Source: Bacteroidales bacterium (lineage in GTDB: Bacteria; Bacteroidota; Bacteroidia; Bacteroidales; Muribaculaceae). From it: a stretch of DNA of 30,902 bases. The position numbers and the translations under genes were made by a program. Below the pieces are notes generated by a model, which saw nothing but the letters and a program-made list of their open reading frames with translations, was not told the DNA's origin and did not search any database. Positions 1 through 7,071 of the stretch are shown here, piece by piece. Numbering within the stretch: the first letter of the stretch is position 1; every line of letters begins with the position of its first letter. The stretch lies in contig SFNM01000011.1 in NCBI GenBank assembly GCA_004552725.1, positions 1 to 30,902 on the forward strand, read 5' to 3'.

Positions 1-15
1 CTCGCGGCTCTTTCG

Positions 16-99
16 TGTCCGAGATGAGATTCGAACTCACACAGCATTTCTGCCACTACCCCCTCAAAGTAGCGTGTCTACCAATTCCACCACCCGGAC
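16..99 (-). tRNA. tRNA-Leu (GAG)
   Basis: Read on the minus strand this folds as a class II tRNA: acceptor GTCCGGG pairs with CTCGGAC, T8 and the GGTGGAATTGG D-arm follow, the anticodon loop is TTGAGGG with anticodon GAG, there is a long variable arm, and the T-loop is TTCGAAT. The discriminator is A73, as expected for leucine. CCA is not encoded (the next bases are CGA), so it must be added after transcription. It lies 20 bp downstream of tRNA-Gly and probably shares its transcript. Confidence 0.96.
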
Positions 100-119
100 A
101 TGGTTTCTTAGGGGTTTAG

Positions 120-192
<73 letters not shown>

Positions 193-221
193 AGTTGATG
201 CCTTAACGGCTTTTGCGAGTG

Positions 222-253
222 CAAAGTTAAGCATTTTCCCCCAATTGGCCAAA
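222..253 (-). promoter_or_regulatory. Promoter of the tRNA-Gly/tRNA-Leu unit
   Basis: On the minus strand TTTG (250-253) is followed after 20 bp by TAACTTTG (222-229), a full match to the Bacteroidetes -33/-7 pattern. The -7 box ends 29 bp before the 5' end of mature tRNA-Gly, which leaves a short precursor leader. Confidence 0.85.
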
Positions 254-334
254 TATTTTTACTGCGAAATGAAAAAAAACATCGAAATTTGGTTCGCCAC
301 ACCAAATTTCGCATACTTTCACCTTTTCTCGTTG

Positions 335-342
335 TATCTTTG
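335..342 (+). promoter_or_regulatory. -7 element for the 368 gene
   Basis: TATCTTTG matches TAnnTTTG. It lies 25 bp before the ATG at 368, giving a leader of under about 20 nt. No good TTTG sits at the ideal -33 spacing. It supports a start at 368 rather than the in-frame ATG at 245, which lies upstream of this box. Confidence 0.65.
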
Positions 343-367
343 CACAAAATCTTTTAATCTTACTATT

Positions 368-1006
368 ATGACACACGATTTCTCAAACCTCACTTCCGTT
401 CTTAGCCGTTGTAGCGATGACCTCGCCGCCAAAGTAATCGCTGAAATTCGTAACGCCATTGCCGACGCCCGAGAAGGCCTACGCCAACCGGCCACCAACC
501 TCATGAAAATAACCTTCAACATCAAAAAAATCAAAGCCCAAAAAGCAACCGAACGCGCCGCTCGTCGCGCCGAGAAAAAAGCCGCAAAGCAAGCCCAAGC
601 CGCCCAGGAGCCCGCGCAAGCCCCCATCCGCAATGAGTCCTGTGGTGAGGCGGAAGCCGAACTGCTCCCACCCACTCCGCTGCCTACCATCCCCTCCCCT
701 GCCCGCTTATACATCAACGCTCCCATGGCCGGATACATCAAGCGCTGCTCCGAAGAAAACATCCAACACGTGCTCAACTCCTACATACATCTCCTCCTCA
801 CCGGCAGCGTATACGACACCCAAGCCGATGCTCGATACCTCAACAACTTCCTCTTCCTCGCCAAACGCGACAACATCATCTCCGACGGTACCGCCATCAC
901 CCAACAACAAATCGACAACTACCTCTACGACAACCCGGTAATACCATGCAACCGCGCCATGCGCCGACGCCTCGAACGCGCGGCCCACAAAAAAAACATT
1001 AAATAA
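368..1006 (+). CDS. Hypothetical protein with basic Ala/Lys-rich helix and repeat-derived linker
   Basis: A 212-residue protein that I do not recognise. Residues 1-45 look helical. Residues 46-85 are very rich in Lys, Arg and Ala and probably form a basic helix. Residues 86-112 are a Pro/Glu-rich linker. Residues 113-190 form a second folded, helical-looking region ending in a basic tail. There is no signal peptide or membrane segment, so a cytoplasmic location is likely; the basic helix could bind nucleic acid, but that is a guess. The frame opens upstream at 245, but the -7 box at 335-342 makes 368 the likely start. Bases 629-666, encoding residues 88-100 of the linker, are a reverse-oriented copy of the repeat found at 10850-10990. 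Transcribed divergently from the tRNA pair. Confidence 0.7.
   Translation: MTHDFSNLTSVLSRCSDDLAAKVIAEIRNAIADAREGLRQPATNLMKITFNIKKIKAQKATERAARRAEKKAAKQAQAAQEPAQAPIRNESCGEAEAELLPPTPLPTIPSPARLYINAPMAGYIKRCSEENIQHVLNSYIHLLLTGSVYDTQADARYLNNFLFLAKRDNIISDGTAITQQQIDNYLYDNPVIPCNRAMRRRLERAAHKKNIK
629..666 (-). repeat. Copy of dispersed GC-rich repeat inside a coding sequence
   Basis: The reverse complement of this stretch contains TCGGCTTCCGCCTC followed by CCACAGGACTCA (25 of 26 consecutive positions if the A/G between them is counted as the single mismatch) and then TTGCGG. The same string occurs at 10854-10886 in intergenic DNA. Here it is in frame and encodes linker residues of the 368-1006 protein. 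Confidence 0.75.
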
Positions 1007-1041
1007 TCGCCTATAACAGCCATCCAACACAGAAAAATCAT

Positions 1042-1049
1042 TAACTTTG
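1042..1049 (+). promoter_or_regulatory. -7 element for the 1066 gene
   Basis: TAACTTTG is an exact TAnnTTTG match ending 16 bp before the ATG at 1066, so the leader would be only about 10 nt. No clear TTTG lies about 20 bp upstream. Confidence 0.6.
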
Positions 1050-1065
1050 CGAAAAATCCGGATTT

Positions 1066-1842
1066 ATGAAACTCCAATTATTGATATTAGCGTTGCTCTT
1101 GCCTGTGATGACGGCGGCTCAGGAACTGACTCGTCCGCTCTCTGATGTTGACAGCACTGCTTCCGCTCAACCGGCCTTTGTGATACCATCTTTCGACTAT
1201 ACTCCGCTTCCGGTGGAAGTAACGCCTCCTATTTTGACACCATTGACTCTGCCAAAATTCGATGCCAACTCGTTGAAAACTTCCATCGCTCAACCCGGCA
1301 CTGCCGTGCTATTCCGCCAACAAGGCTTCAGCATCTCGGCAAGCGGGGCACAACAACACATGCCCGGATTGATGGGCATTGAGGCAGGCAACATTCTATT
1401 ACAACAAAACATCGGGCGCGTTACTATCGCCCTTAACGCTCAAGCACATAAATACGGATTTTTCAACGGATTGTCGCGACAATTCGGCCTCGGCGGCAAT
1501 ATCTCTTGGCAATTGAACGACCGCCTGTCGCTCCATGCTTTCGGCTCATACTACACCGCGCCCACCGGCTTCATTCCACCGGCAGTGGCCGGCTTCTTGG
1601 CCAATAAATCATACGGTGGATTTATCTCCTACGACCACGATAGTTGGGGCTTCGACTTAGGCGCACAAAACATCTATAATCCATCACTGCGCCATTGGGA
1701 GATGGTGCCGATTGTCCGACCATACATCATGATTAACGATGCGCCTATCGGCATCGACCTCGGCCCCATCATCTACCAACTGCTCAATTCAGCCGTAGGC
1801 TATCGACAAAACAATCCCACCATCGGCCCGCCAATCCCATAA
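1066..1842 (+). CDS. Exported hypothetical protein, beta-rich, probably outer membrane
   Basis: This 258-residue protein starts with a clear signal peptide (residues 1-18, cleavage near TAAQ-E). A Pro-rich segment (about 35-75) is followed by a region of alternating polar and hydrophobic residues (about 85-240) with many Gly and aromatic residues, which looks like antiparallel strands of a small outer-membrane barrel. No catalytic motif was recognised. Its -7 box is 1042-1049, so it probably has its own promoter rather than sharing one with the gene upstream. It converges on dnaB with only 6 bp between the stop codons and no visible terminator hairpin, so antisense readthrough is possible. 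Family unknown; the barrel assignment is inference from composition. Confidence 0.75.
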   Translation: MKLQLLILALLLPVMTAAQELTRPLSDVDSTASAQPAFVIPSFDYTPLPVEVTPPILTPLTLPKFDANSLKTSIAQPGTAVLFRQQGFSISASGAQQHMPGLMGIEAGNILLQQNIGRVTIALNAQAHKYGFFNGLSRQFGLGGNISWQLNDRLSLHAFGSYYTAPTGFIPPAVAGFLANKSYGGFISYDHDSWGFDLGAQNIYNPSLRHWEMVPIVRPYIMINDAPIGIDLGPIIYQLLNSAVGYRQNNPTIGPPIP

Positions 1843-1848
1843 TCTTGG

Positions 1849-3405
1849 TTAGAAGGGGGTGTCGGACGGAGCGGAGGCAAGGTTGACACTTCCGCCGGCA
1901 AAGGGGTCGGTGATCGGGTCGCCGGCGGTAACTGTGGCGGCTGCAGTTTTGGCAAACGGACCTGAGGCGCTATCGCCTAAGCGCGAGCGCACTTCACCGC
2001 CGCTTACTGTGCCTTCGTCCCAGTTTTCGAAGCGCGCAAACATTGAGCGGAAGCGCATCTTCACATCGCCCACTGAGCCACTACGGTGTTTGGCGATGAT
2101 AAACTCGGCGAGGCCGCGAATGTCATTGCCCTCGGCATCCTCACCGGAGCGCAGGTAGTACTCGGGACGGTGGATGAAACACACCATGTCGGCATCCTGC
2201 TCGATGGCGCCGGATTCGCGCAAGTCCGACAGTTGCGGTCGCTTGTTGTCGGTACGCGATTCCACCGAGCGGTTCAACTGCGACAGCGCGATGATGGGAA
2301 TTTCCAACTCCTTGGCCAACTGCTTGAGCGAGCGCGAAATCATACTTACTTCCTGTTCGCGCGAACCGTATTTCATGCCGGAGGCGTTCATCAACTGCAG
2401 ATAGTCGATGATTATCATTTTGATATTCTTCTCGCGCACTAAGCGACGGGCTTTGGTGCGCAATTCGAAAATTGACAACGATGGAGAGTCGTCGATGTAG
2501 AGCGGTGCGCCAAACAAAGCATTGAGGCGGGCGAGGGTTTGCTGCCACTCGTAGTCGCTCAGGTCGCCGGATTTGATTTTGGCGCCATCGAGTTCGGCCA
2601 CGTTTGATATCAGACGATTGACCAACTGCAACTTACTCATTTCCAACGAGAACACAGCTAGCGGCGTATTGAAATTCACGGCCATATTTTTGGCCATTGA
2701 CAGCACGAACGCGGTTTTACCCATCGCCGGGCGGGCGGCGATGATGATAAGGTCGGAATTTTGCCAGCCGGAGGTGATTTTGTCGAGTTCGCGGTAGCCG
2801 GATTCGAGGCCGGAAAGACCGGAAGTGCGACTTTTTGCCACTTCCATAGCCTTGATGGCTTCGGTGATGACGGGGTCGATTTGAGTTACGTCTTTCTTGA
2901 TATTGCGTTGCGAGAGGGTGAAGAGTTCGCCCTCGGTTTCTTGCATCACTTCCTCGATGTCGTTGCTTTCATCGAAAGCAGCCGCTTGCACCTTGGAGCC
3001 GAAGGAGATGAGTTCGCGTGCAAGAAATTTTTGCATCACGATACGAGCGTGGTATTCCACGTGGGCAGCCGAGCCGATGTTGGTGGTCAGTTCCACTATG
3101 TACGGACGACCGCCGGCCTGCTCAAGGGTGCCGTTTTTCTCCAACTGATTGATTACAGTGATGAAGTCGATGGGTTGCTGCGAAGCGCCAAGGGTTTGGA
3201 TAGCCTCGTAGATGAGCGCGTGGCGCGGGTCGTAGAACGATTCCGGGCGCAACATATCGCACACGGTGGTATATGCGTCCTTCGATATTAAGATTGCACC
3301 GAGCACGGCGGCCTCAATGGGGGTGTCGCTGGGCGGACGATGGCCGGCGAGGTCGATGGCATCGGTTGGCTTATTTGATTTCTTGGTGAAGCGTGAGTCT
3401 TGCAT
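1849..3405 (-). CDS. dnaB: Replicative DNA helicase DnaB
   Basis: The hexameric 5'-3' helicase of the replication fork, which unwinds DNA ahead of the polymerase and recruits primase. The 518-residue protein has the N-terminal DnaB domain (about 28-130), a linker helix region, and the RecA-like ATPase domain (about 195-465). Walker A is ARPAMGKT at 224-231, Walker B is IIIDYLQLM near 331-339, and the arginine-rich LSDLRESGAIEQDAD segment (392-406) is typical. No intein interrupts it. The C-terminal 50 residues are a low-complexity tail. The ATG lies one base after the stop of the upstream OM-barrel gene, so translation is probably coupled and expression probably depends on the promoter at 5884-5915. 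Confidence 0.97.
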   Translation of the reverse strand: MQDSRFTKKSNKPTDAIDLAGHRPPSDTPIEAAVLGAILISKDAYTTVCDMLRPESFYDPRHALIYEAIQTLGASQQPIDFITVINQLEKNGTLEQAGGRPYIVELTTNIGSAAHVEYHARIVMQKFLARELISFGSKVQAAAFDESNDIEEVMQETEGELFTLSQRNIKKDVTQIDPVITEAIKAMEVAKSRTSGLSGLESGYRELDKITSGWQNSDLIIIAARPAMGKTAFVLSMAKNMAVNFNTPLAVFSLEMSKLQLVNRLISNVAELDGAKIKSGDLSDYEWQQTLARLNALFGAPLYIDDSPSLSIFELRTKARRLVREKNIKMIIIDYLQLMNASGMKYGSREQEVSMISRSLKQLAKELEIPIIALSQLNRSVESRTDNKRPQLSDLRESGAIEQDADMVCFIHRPEYYLRSGEDAEGNDIRGLAEFIIAKHRSGSVGDVKMRFRSMFARFENWDEGTVSGGEVRSRLGDSASGPFAKTAAATVTAGDPITDPFAGGSVNLASAPSDTPF

Positions 3406-3406
3406 A

Positions 3407-4105
3407 TTATTGCAGTCGGAAGTTATATCCTACAGAAATTTCAATGGAAGTGGAGCGTGAGGCGCTGAATGTATCGGCCTTTGACGAGGGAAATATGTTG
3501 CCGAGGCCGAAGTAATAGCGCGCTTCGAGCGTGATTGAGCGGCGTGGCGAAAGATAGTACTCGCAACCGACTCCGGCGGTGATGCCGTAGTCGAACTTAT
3601 TCTTCACCTCCATTGCCAATTGCTCTGTATGGCGCTGACGCTCGGGCCAATCGGTCACCGACTCCAAGTTGTTGTAGTCGAAATTGGCGCTCTTCGACTC
3701 ACTTATCATATAACTGAACTCAGGACCGAGGTTGATGATAGCCTTGAACCGCTTGCCGCCGAACGAGATATGTGTCAGAATGGGCAGATTGATGAATGTG
3801 AGTGTACGCGAGTATTGCAGCTGTGACTCTTCGAAATCTTCTTTCCAGCCACGTTGCACCCACCCGAGTTCGGCCAAGATACCTACATGGCGTTCTTCAG
3901 CATAACGAATTTGGACAGCTCCGGTCGAACCGAGTTTCCACCCTTGCGGCACCGACGGCGAGATGTCTTGCTTGGCCATGGTGACACCGCCACGAACGCC
4001 CCAACTGATGTGAGGCACATAGTGCGACTGCGCCGATGCCGGCAACACGGCCACTACCGCCAGCGCCATCAGTAGCAGAATTTTATTGTATAGTGATTGA
4101 CACAT
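3407..4105 (-). CDS. Small outer-membrane beta-barrel protein (PorT-like / OMP_b-brl_2 type)
   Basis: The 232-residue protein has a signal peptide (1-25, ending ASAQ) and then eight or so predicted amphipathic strands: SWGVRGGVTMAK, GAVQIRYAEE, GILAELGWVQRGW, TFINLPILTHISF, AIINLGPEFSYM, YGITAGVGCEYYL, SITLEARYYFGL and SIEISVGYNFRL. The ILAELGWVQRGW and FINLPILTHISF blocks and the aromatic end are characteristic of the PorT-like OM barrel family, known from Bacteroidetes. Its start overlaps the end of the LysM gene by 23 bp and its stop lies one base before dnaB, so it is the middle gene of an operon. A specific role, for example in type IX secretion, cannot be claimed from sequence; it lies in a family with many paralogues. 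Confidence 0.85.
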   Translation of the reverse strand: MCQSLYNKILLLMALAVVAVLPASAQSHYVPHISWGVRGGVTMAKQDISPSVPQGWKLGSTGAVQIRYAEERHVGILAELGWVQRGWKEDFEESQLQYSRTLTFINLPILTHISFGGKRFKAIINLGPEFSYMISESKSANFDYNNLESVTDWPERQRHTEQLAMEVKNKFDYGITAGVGCEYYLSPRRSITLEARYYFGLGNIFPSSKADTFSASRSTSIEISVGYNFRLQ

Positions 4106-5861
4106 TGTTGTCGCTATTGAATGTGATAATATACAGGGCTTGGTTTACGGGACCGCAACCGGGACGTTCCTCAAGGTCGTAGTCGAATTCAAACGATGAT
4201 TGCAAGCCGGTGTGCGAACTATCTTCGCCTTGGCGGAATTGACCGTCGAAAGCCGACAAGGAGGTAATCAAATAGTTGGCCACATCGTAGCCCAACATAG
4301 CCTGCGAGGGCACCATATCAGTAGGTGCACATCCGTAGGTCTGCTTAAATTGATTTTGGAAGTCGACGACCGACGGTGCCGAGTCTTCGGCATAGAAACG
4401 AGAGTAAATCATTGCTCCAAGGCGATGCAATTCAGCCTTGGACTCACTGCGGAAAGCGGTCCAATCAGGATAGCCAACCAACGCCACGGATGTGGGGTCG
4501 ACCTTAGCCTCGCGATAGGCCAACAATGCCGGTGCAAACTTATTAAACTCGCTCAACGAACCGGAGGCCGGTATAAATACATACATTCCGGCCGGGTCGA
4601 GTTCTTCCAATTCAGCGGATGTAAGCATATTGGAGAACATCACATCTATAGGGGTGATGCCCGCGGCCTCATAACGGCCACGCAAGTAATCGGTGAAAGC
4701 CATTTTTTCGCTGCGTCCACCACGACAAATCAAGAATACGGGAGTGTAGCCCATATATGCATCGAGGAACGCATCGGCAGCGCCTTCATACATCAACGAG
4801 GCCGGTATATTGCCTTGGTAAATGTTGGTATTCGCTTTGTAGGTGGTGTCTTGCACGGCAAACATATTAAGCACTTTCGCCTCGGATGAGAAGCCAACGG
4901 CATGAATACGCGCAAAGGCATCATCGCTCGGAATGAGCACGGTTGAATTGCGCACCACCTCGGTTGAAAGCAGCGAATCGGTGCGTTCTGCCGAGTTTTC
5001 AGTGTCGAAAATTGTAAGATGGATGGGCGACATTGAGTCTTTGCGTTGGTCGAGAGCCAACAGGAAACCGCGCACAAATTCCGTGGCCGAACGAGCCGGC
5101 TTGGCCTGACCTTCGGTATTGAGCATCAAAGGCAACATCAATGTGACATTGGCAGCCTCGGCATTGCTATAATCCTCCTCAACTTCAATCACCGGAGGCT
5201 GAGGCACATCAATGCGATAATCGGGCTCGGCCGGAGGAGTGATGATGCTATCTTCCGGTTCCTCTTCGGGCTCCACTTGCGGCTCGGCAATTACAGGCTC
5301 GGCTTGCACAGGCCGATCGGTGCGCGAAGGAGTCTGACCGCGCACGGGAGTGGTGGAAGCGTCTGCAATGCCGGAGCGAGAGCCTGGTATGGTGAGAATA
5401 TCGCCATTGCGTATGCCCTGATCGGCCCACGGATTGAGAGCCACAATTTGGTCGGGCGAACAGCCGAAACGATGAGCCAACCCGAATAGAGTCTCACCCT
5501 TTTGCACTTTATATCGGAATGTCGGACCGGAATACTCCGGCAGCGGCGACGAAGCAGCCACGTCTGCCGAGGTTACAACCGGCTCCTCGGGTGAAGCCAC
5601 TTCGGCAAATTGGTCTACCGGCAAAAAAATCGTCACGCCCTCGCGAATACCATCGGCCACACCGGGATTGTAGAGCAAAATGTCATTGCGAGTAACGCCT
5701 ATTTTGCGAGCGATACTCAACACAGTTTCGCCTTTAGCGGCGGTATAATAGTAATAATCAGTCTTGTTTACCGTCTTAATCGGCAAATCTAATGCACTGG
5801 CTGTGAAAGAAGTAGCCACAGCCACGGCAATGAAAAAGAGGTGGAGAAAGCGTAGTTTCAT
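4083..5861 (-). CDS. LysM-domain protein with periplasmic-binding (type 1) C-terminal domain
   Basis: The 592-residue protein has a signal peptide (1-23), two LysM domains (about 36-81 and 115-159; each has KGET, an N-P and a late GI R/N-G motif), an acidic Pro/Glu linker (165-230) and a C-terminal domain (235-592) that looks like a type 1 periplasmic-binding fold (VTLMLPLML, FVRGFLLALDQ, LIPSDDAF, MYVFIPASG, SVALVGYPDW). LysM binds peptidoglycan GlcNAc, so the protein is likely held on the wall in the periplasm. No lipobox is seen. The domain order recalls LpoA-like regulators of peptidoglycan synthesis, but that parallel is only architectural. First gene of the operon ending in dnaB. Confidence 0.9.
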   Translation of the reverse strand: MKLRFLHLFFIAVAVATSFTASALDLPIKTVNKTDYYYYTAAKGETVLSIARKIGVTRNDILLYNPGVADGIREGVTIFLPVDQFAEVASPEEPVVTSADVAASSPLPEYSGPTFRYKVQKGETLFGLAHRFGCSPDQIVALNPWADQGIRNGDILTIPGSRSGIADASTTPVRGQTPSRTDRPVQAEPVIAEPQVEPEEEPEDSIITPPAEPDYRIDVPQPPVIEVEEDYSNAEAANVTLMLPLMLNTEGQAKPARSATEFVRGFLLALDQRKDSMSPIHLTIFDTENSAERTDSLLSTEVVRNSTVLIPSDDAFARIHAVGFSSEAKVLNMFAVQDTTYKANTNIYQGNIPASLMYEGAADAFLDAYMGYTPVFLICRGGRSEKMAFTDYLRGRYEAAGITPIDVMFSNMLTSAELEELDPAGMYVFIPASGSLSEFNKFAPALLAYREAKVDPTSVALVGYPDWTAFRSESKAELHRLGAMIYSRFYAEDSAPSVVDFQNQFKQTYGCAPTDMVPSQAMLGYDVANYLITSLSAFDGQFRQGEDSSHTGLQSSFEFDYDLEERPGCGPVNQALYIITFNSDNNVSITIQ

Positions 5862-5883
5862 TTTATCAAAAATAAATCAACCA

Positions 5884-5915
5884 CAAAGATAAGAATTTTT
5901 CGCGTGATAGCCAAA
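5884..5915 (-). promoter_or_regulatory. Promoter of the LysM-barrel-dnaB operon
   Basis: Minus strand: TTTG (5912-5915), 20 bp, TATCTTTG (5884-5891), a perfect -33/-7 pair. The -7 box ends 22 bp before the ATG at 5861. Confidence 0.85.
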
Positions 5916-5954
5916 TTCGCATTCTAAGTTCAGCCGACAAAAGGCGCGTTAGGT

Positions 5955-6860
5955 CTACTTGTTTTCTTTAGAGGCTTTGATGGGTTCGGTGTGGATGCTT
6001 ATGAGTGCGTTTTGGCCGAAGGCGTCGCGTAGGCGATGCTCAAGTTGGGTGGTGAGGTTGTGTGCATGGTTGAGAGAGATGTTGCCGTCGACGCGGATGT
6101 GCATGTCGATGGCCACTCGATTGCCGATATGGCGGGTGCGGAGGTGGTGAGGCTCGCACACGTCGGGGAGTGAAGCCACGATTTGGAGGATGCGTTGCTC
6201 ATCTTCGGCAGGGAGGGCTTTTTCCAAGAGTTCGTCGAGGGCTGTTTTGAGCAAACGCCAACCCACACGCATAATAAACACTGACACTACGATGGCGGCG
6301 ATGGGGTCGAGCACGCGCCATCGGTCGCCCAGGAATATAGCGCCGGCGATGCCGATGAGTGTTCCTACGGAGGATAGGGCGTCGCTACGGTGGTGCCAAG
6401 CGTTTGCCACCATAGCGGGTGAGTCGAGATGACGTCCGGCGCGAATGGTGTATTGATACACTGCTTCTTTGACGGCTATGGAGAGTACAGCGGCCCAGAG
6501 GGCTAACATCGATGGGCGCGGGATAATGGCACCGCGAAAGTGTGCGATAGTGTCGAGGGTGCCTTGCACCATAACATTGACACCCACACCGATGAGCACT
6601 AATGCGATGACGCAGGTGCCGAGGGTTTCGTACTTGCCATAGCCGTAGGTGAAGATGCGGTCGGCGGGACGGGCGGATATTTTGACGAATGCAATCACCA
6701 CGATGTCGGTGATGAAGTCGGAGAGAGAGTGAATGGCATCGGCAATCATAGCCGAACTGTGGCCAAGCCATCCGGCAAGGAATTTAAGCAGAGTGAGAGC
6801 GAGGTTGGCGGCGGAGCCGATAAGTGTGACGCGGTAAATGCCATTTTGACGATTATCCAT
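5955..6860 (-). CDS. Cation diffusion facilitator family transporter
   Basis: A 301-residue inner-membrane metal/proton antiporter of the CDF family, which exports divalent metals such as Zn, Fe or Mn. Six membrane segments fill residues 8-205, and a cytoplasmic metal-binding C-terminal domain follows (about 210-295, with HIGNRVAIDMHIRVD and late His residues). The transport site is visible as H44-x3-D48 in TM2 (ADAIHSLSD) and HHRSD in TM5. The His/Asp mix in TM2, instead of the two Asp of E. coli YiiP, leaves the metal uncertain. It has its own promoter and stands alone between the dnaB operon and the acyl-CoA dehydrogenase operon. Confidence 0.93.
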   Translation of the reverse strand: MDNRQNGIYRVTLIGSAANLALTLLKFLAGWLGHSSAMIADAIHSLSDFITDIVVIAFVKISARPADRIFTYGYGKYETLGTCVIALVLIGVGVNVMVQGTLDTIAHFRGAIIPRPSMLALWAAVLSIAVKEAVYQYTIRAGRHLDSPAMVANAWHHRSDALSSVGTLIGIAGAIFLGDRWRVLDPIAAIVVSVFIMRVGWRLLKTALDELLEKALPAEDEQRILQIVASLPDVCEPHHLRTRHIGNRVAIDMHIRVDGNISLNHAHNLTTQLEHRLRDAFGQNALISIHTEPIKASKENK

Positions 6861-6882
6861 AGAGCAAAAAGTAAATGGACTG

Positions 6883-6914
6883 CAAAATTAGCAAAAAAAA
6901 CGCAATCGCGCAAT
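6883..6914 (-). promoter_or_regulatory. Promoter of the CDF transporter
   Basis: Minus strand: ATTG (6911-6914, a weak -33), 20 bp, TAATTTTG (6883-6890). The -7 box ends 22 bp before the ATG at 6860. Confidence 0.7.
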
Positions 6915-7022
6915 AGTAGTGTGCTTGGCCATCGCGAAGCAGGCGCGAGAAAGCCATCGCTAAATGTGCAAGCCTATCTAAAAGACCGGACAAAAGCGGC
7001 AGGCTCCGAATGTTTTATAATA

Positions 7023-7053
7023 GCAAAAGGCGAGCCGATGGCTCGCCTTTTGC
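7023..7053 (-). terminator. Terminator hairpin after the etfB-etfA-acd operon
   Basis: A perfect 14-bp inverted repeat (7023-7036 with 7040-7053, loop of 3) lies 19 bp after the acd stop. The stem ends with CTTTTGC and is followed on the minus strand by TATTATAAAA, so it fits a rho-independent terminator, though the U tract is partly inside the stem. It is symmetric enough to work in both directions. Confidence 0.75.
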
Positions 7054-7071
7054 ATAAGTATAGAGGGGGGA

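Noticed and set aside
245..367. Upstream in-frame ATG extension of the 368 gene
   Set aside because: It contains the TATCTTTG -7 box at 335-342, so it lies upstream of the transcript.
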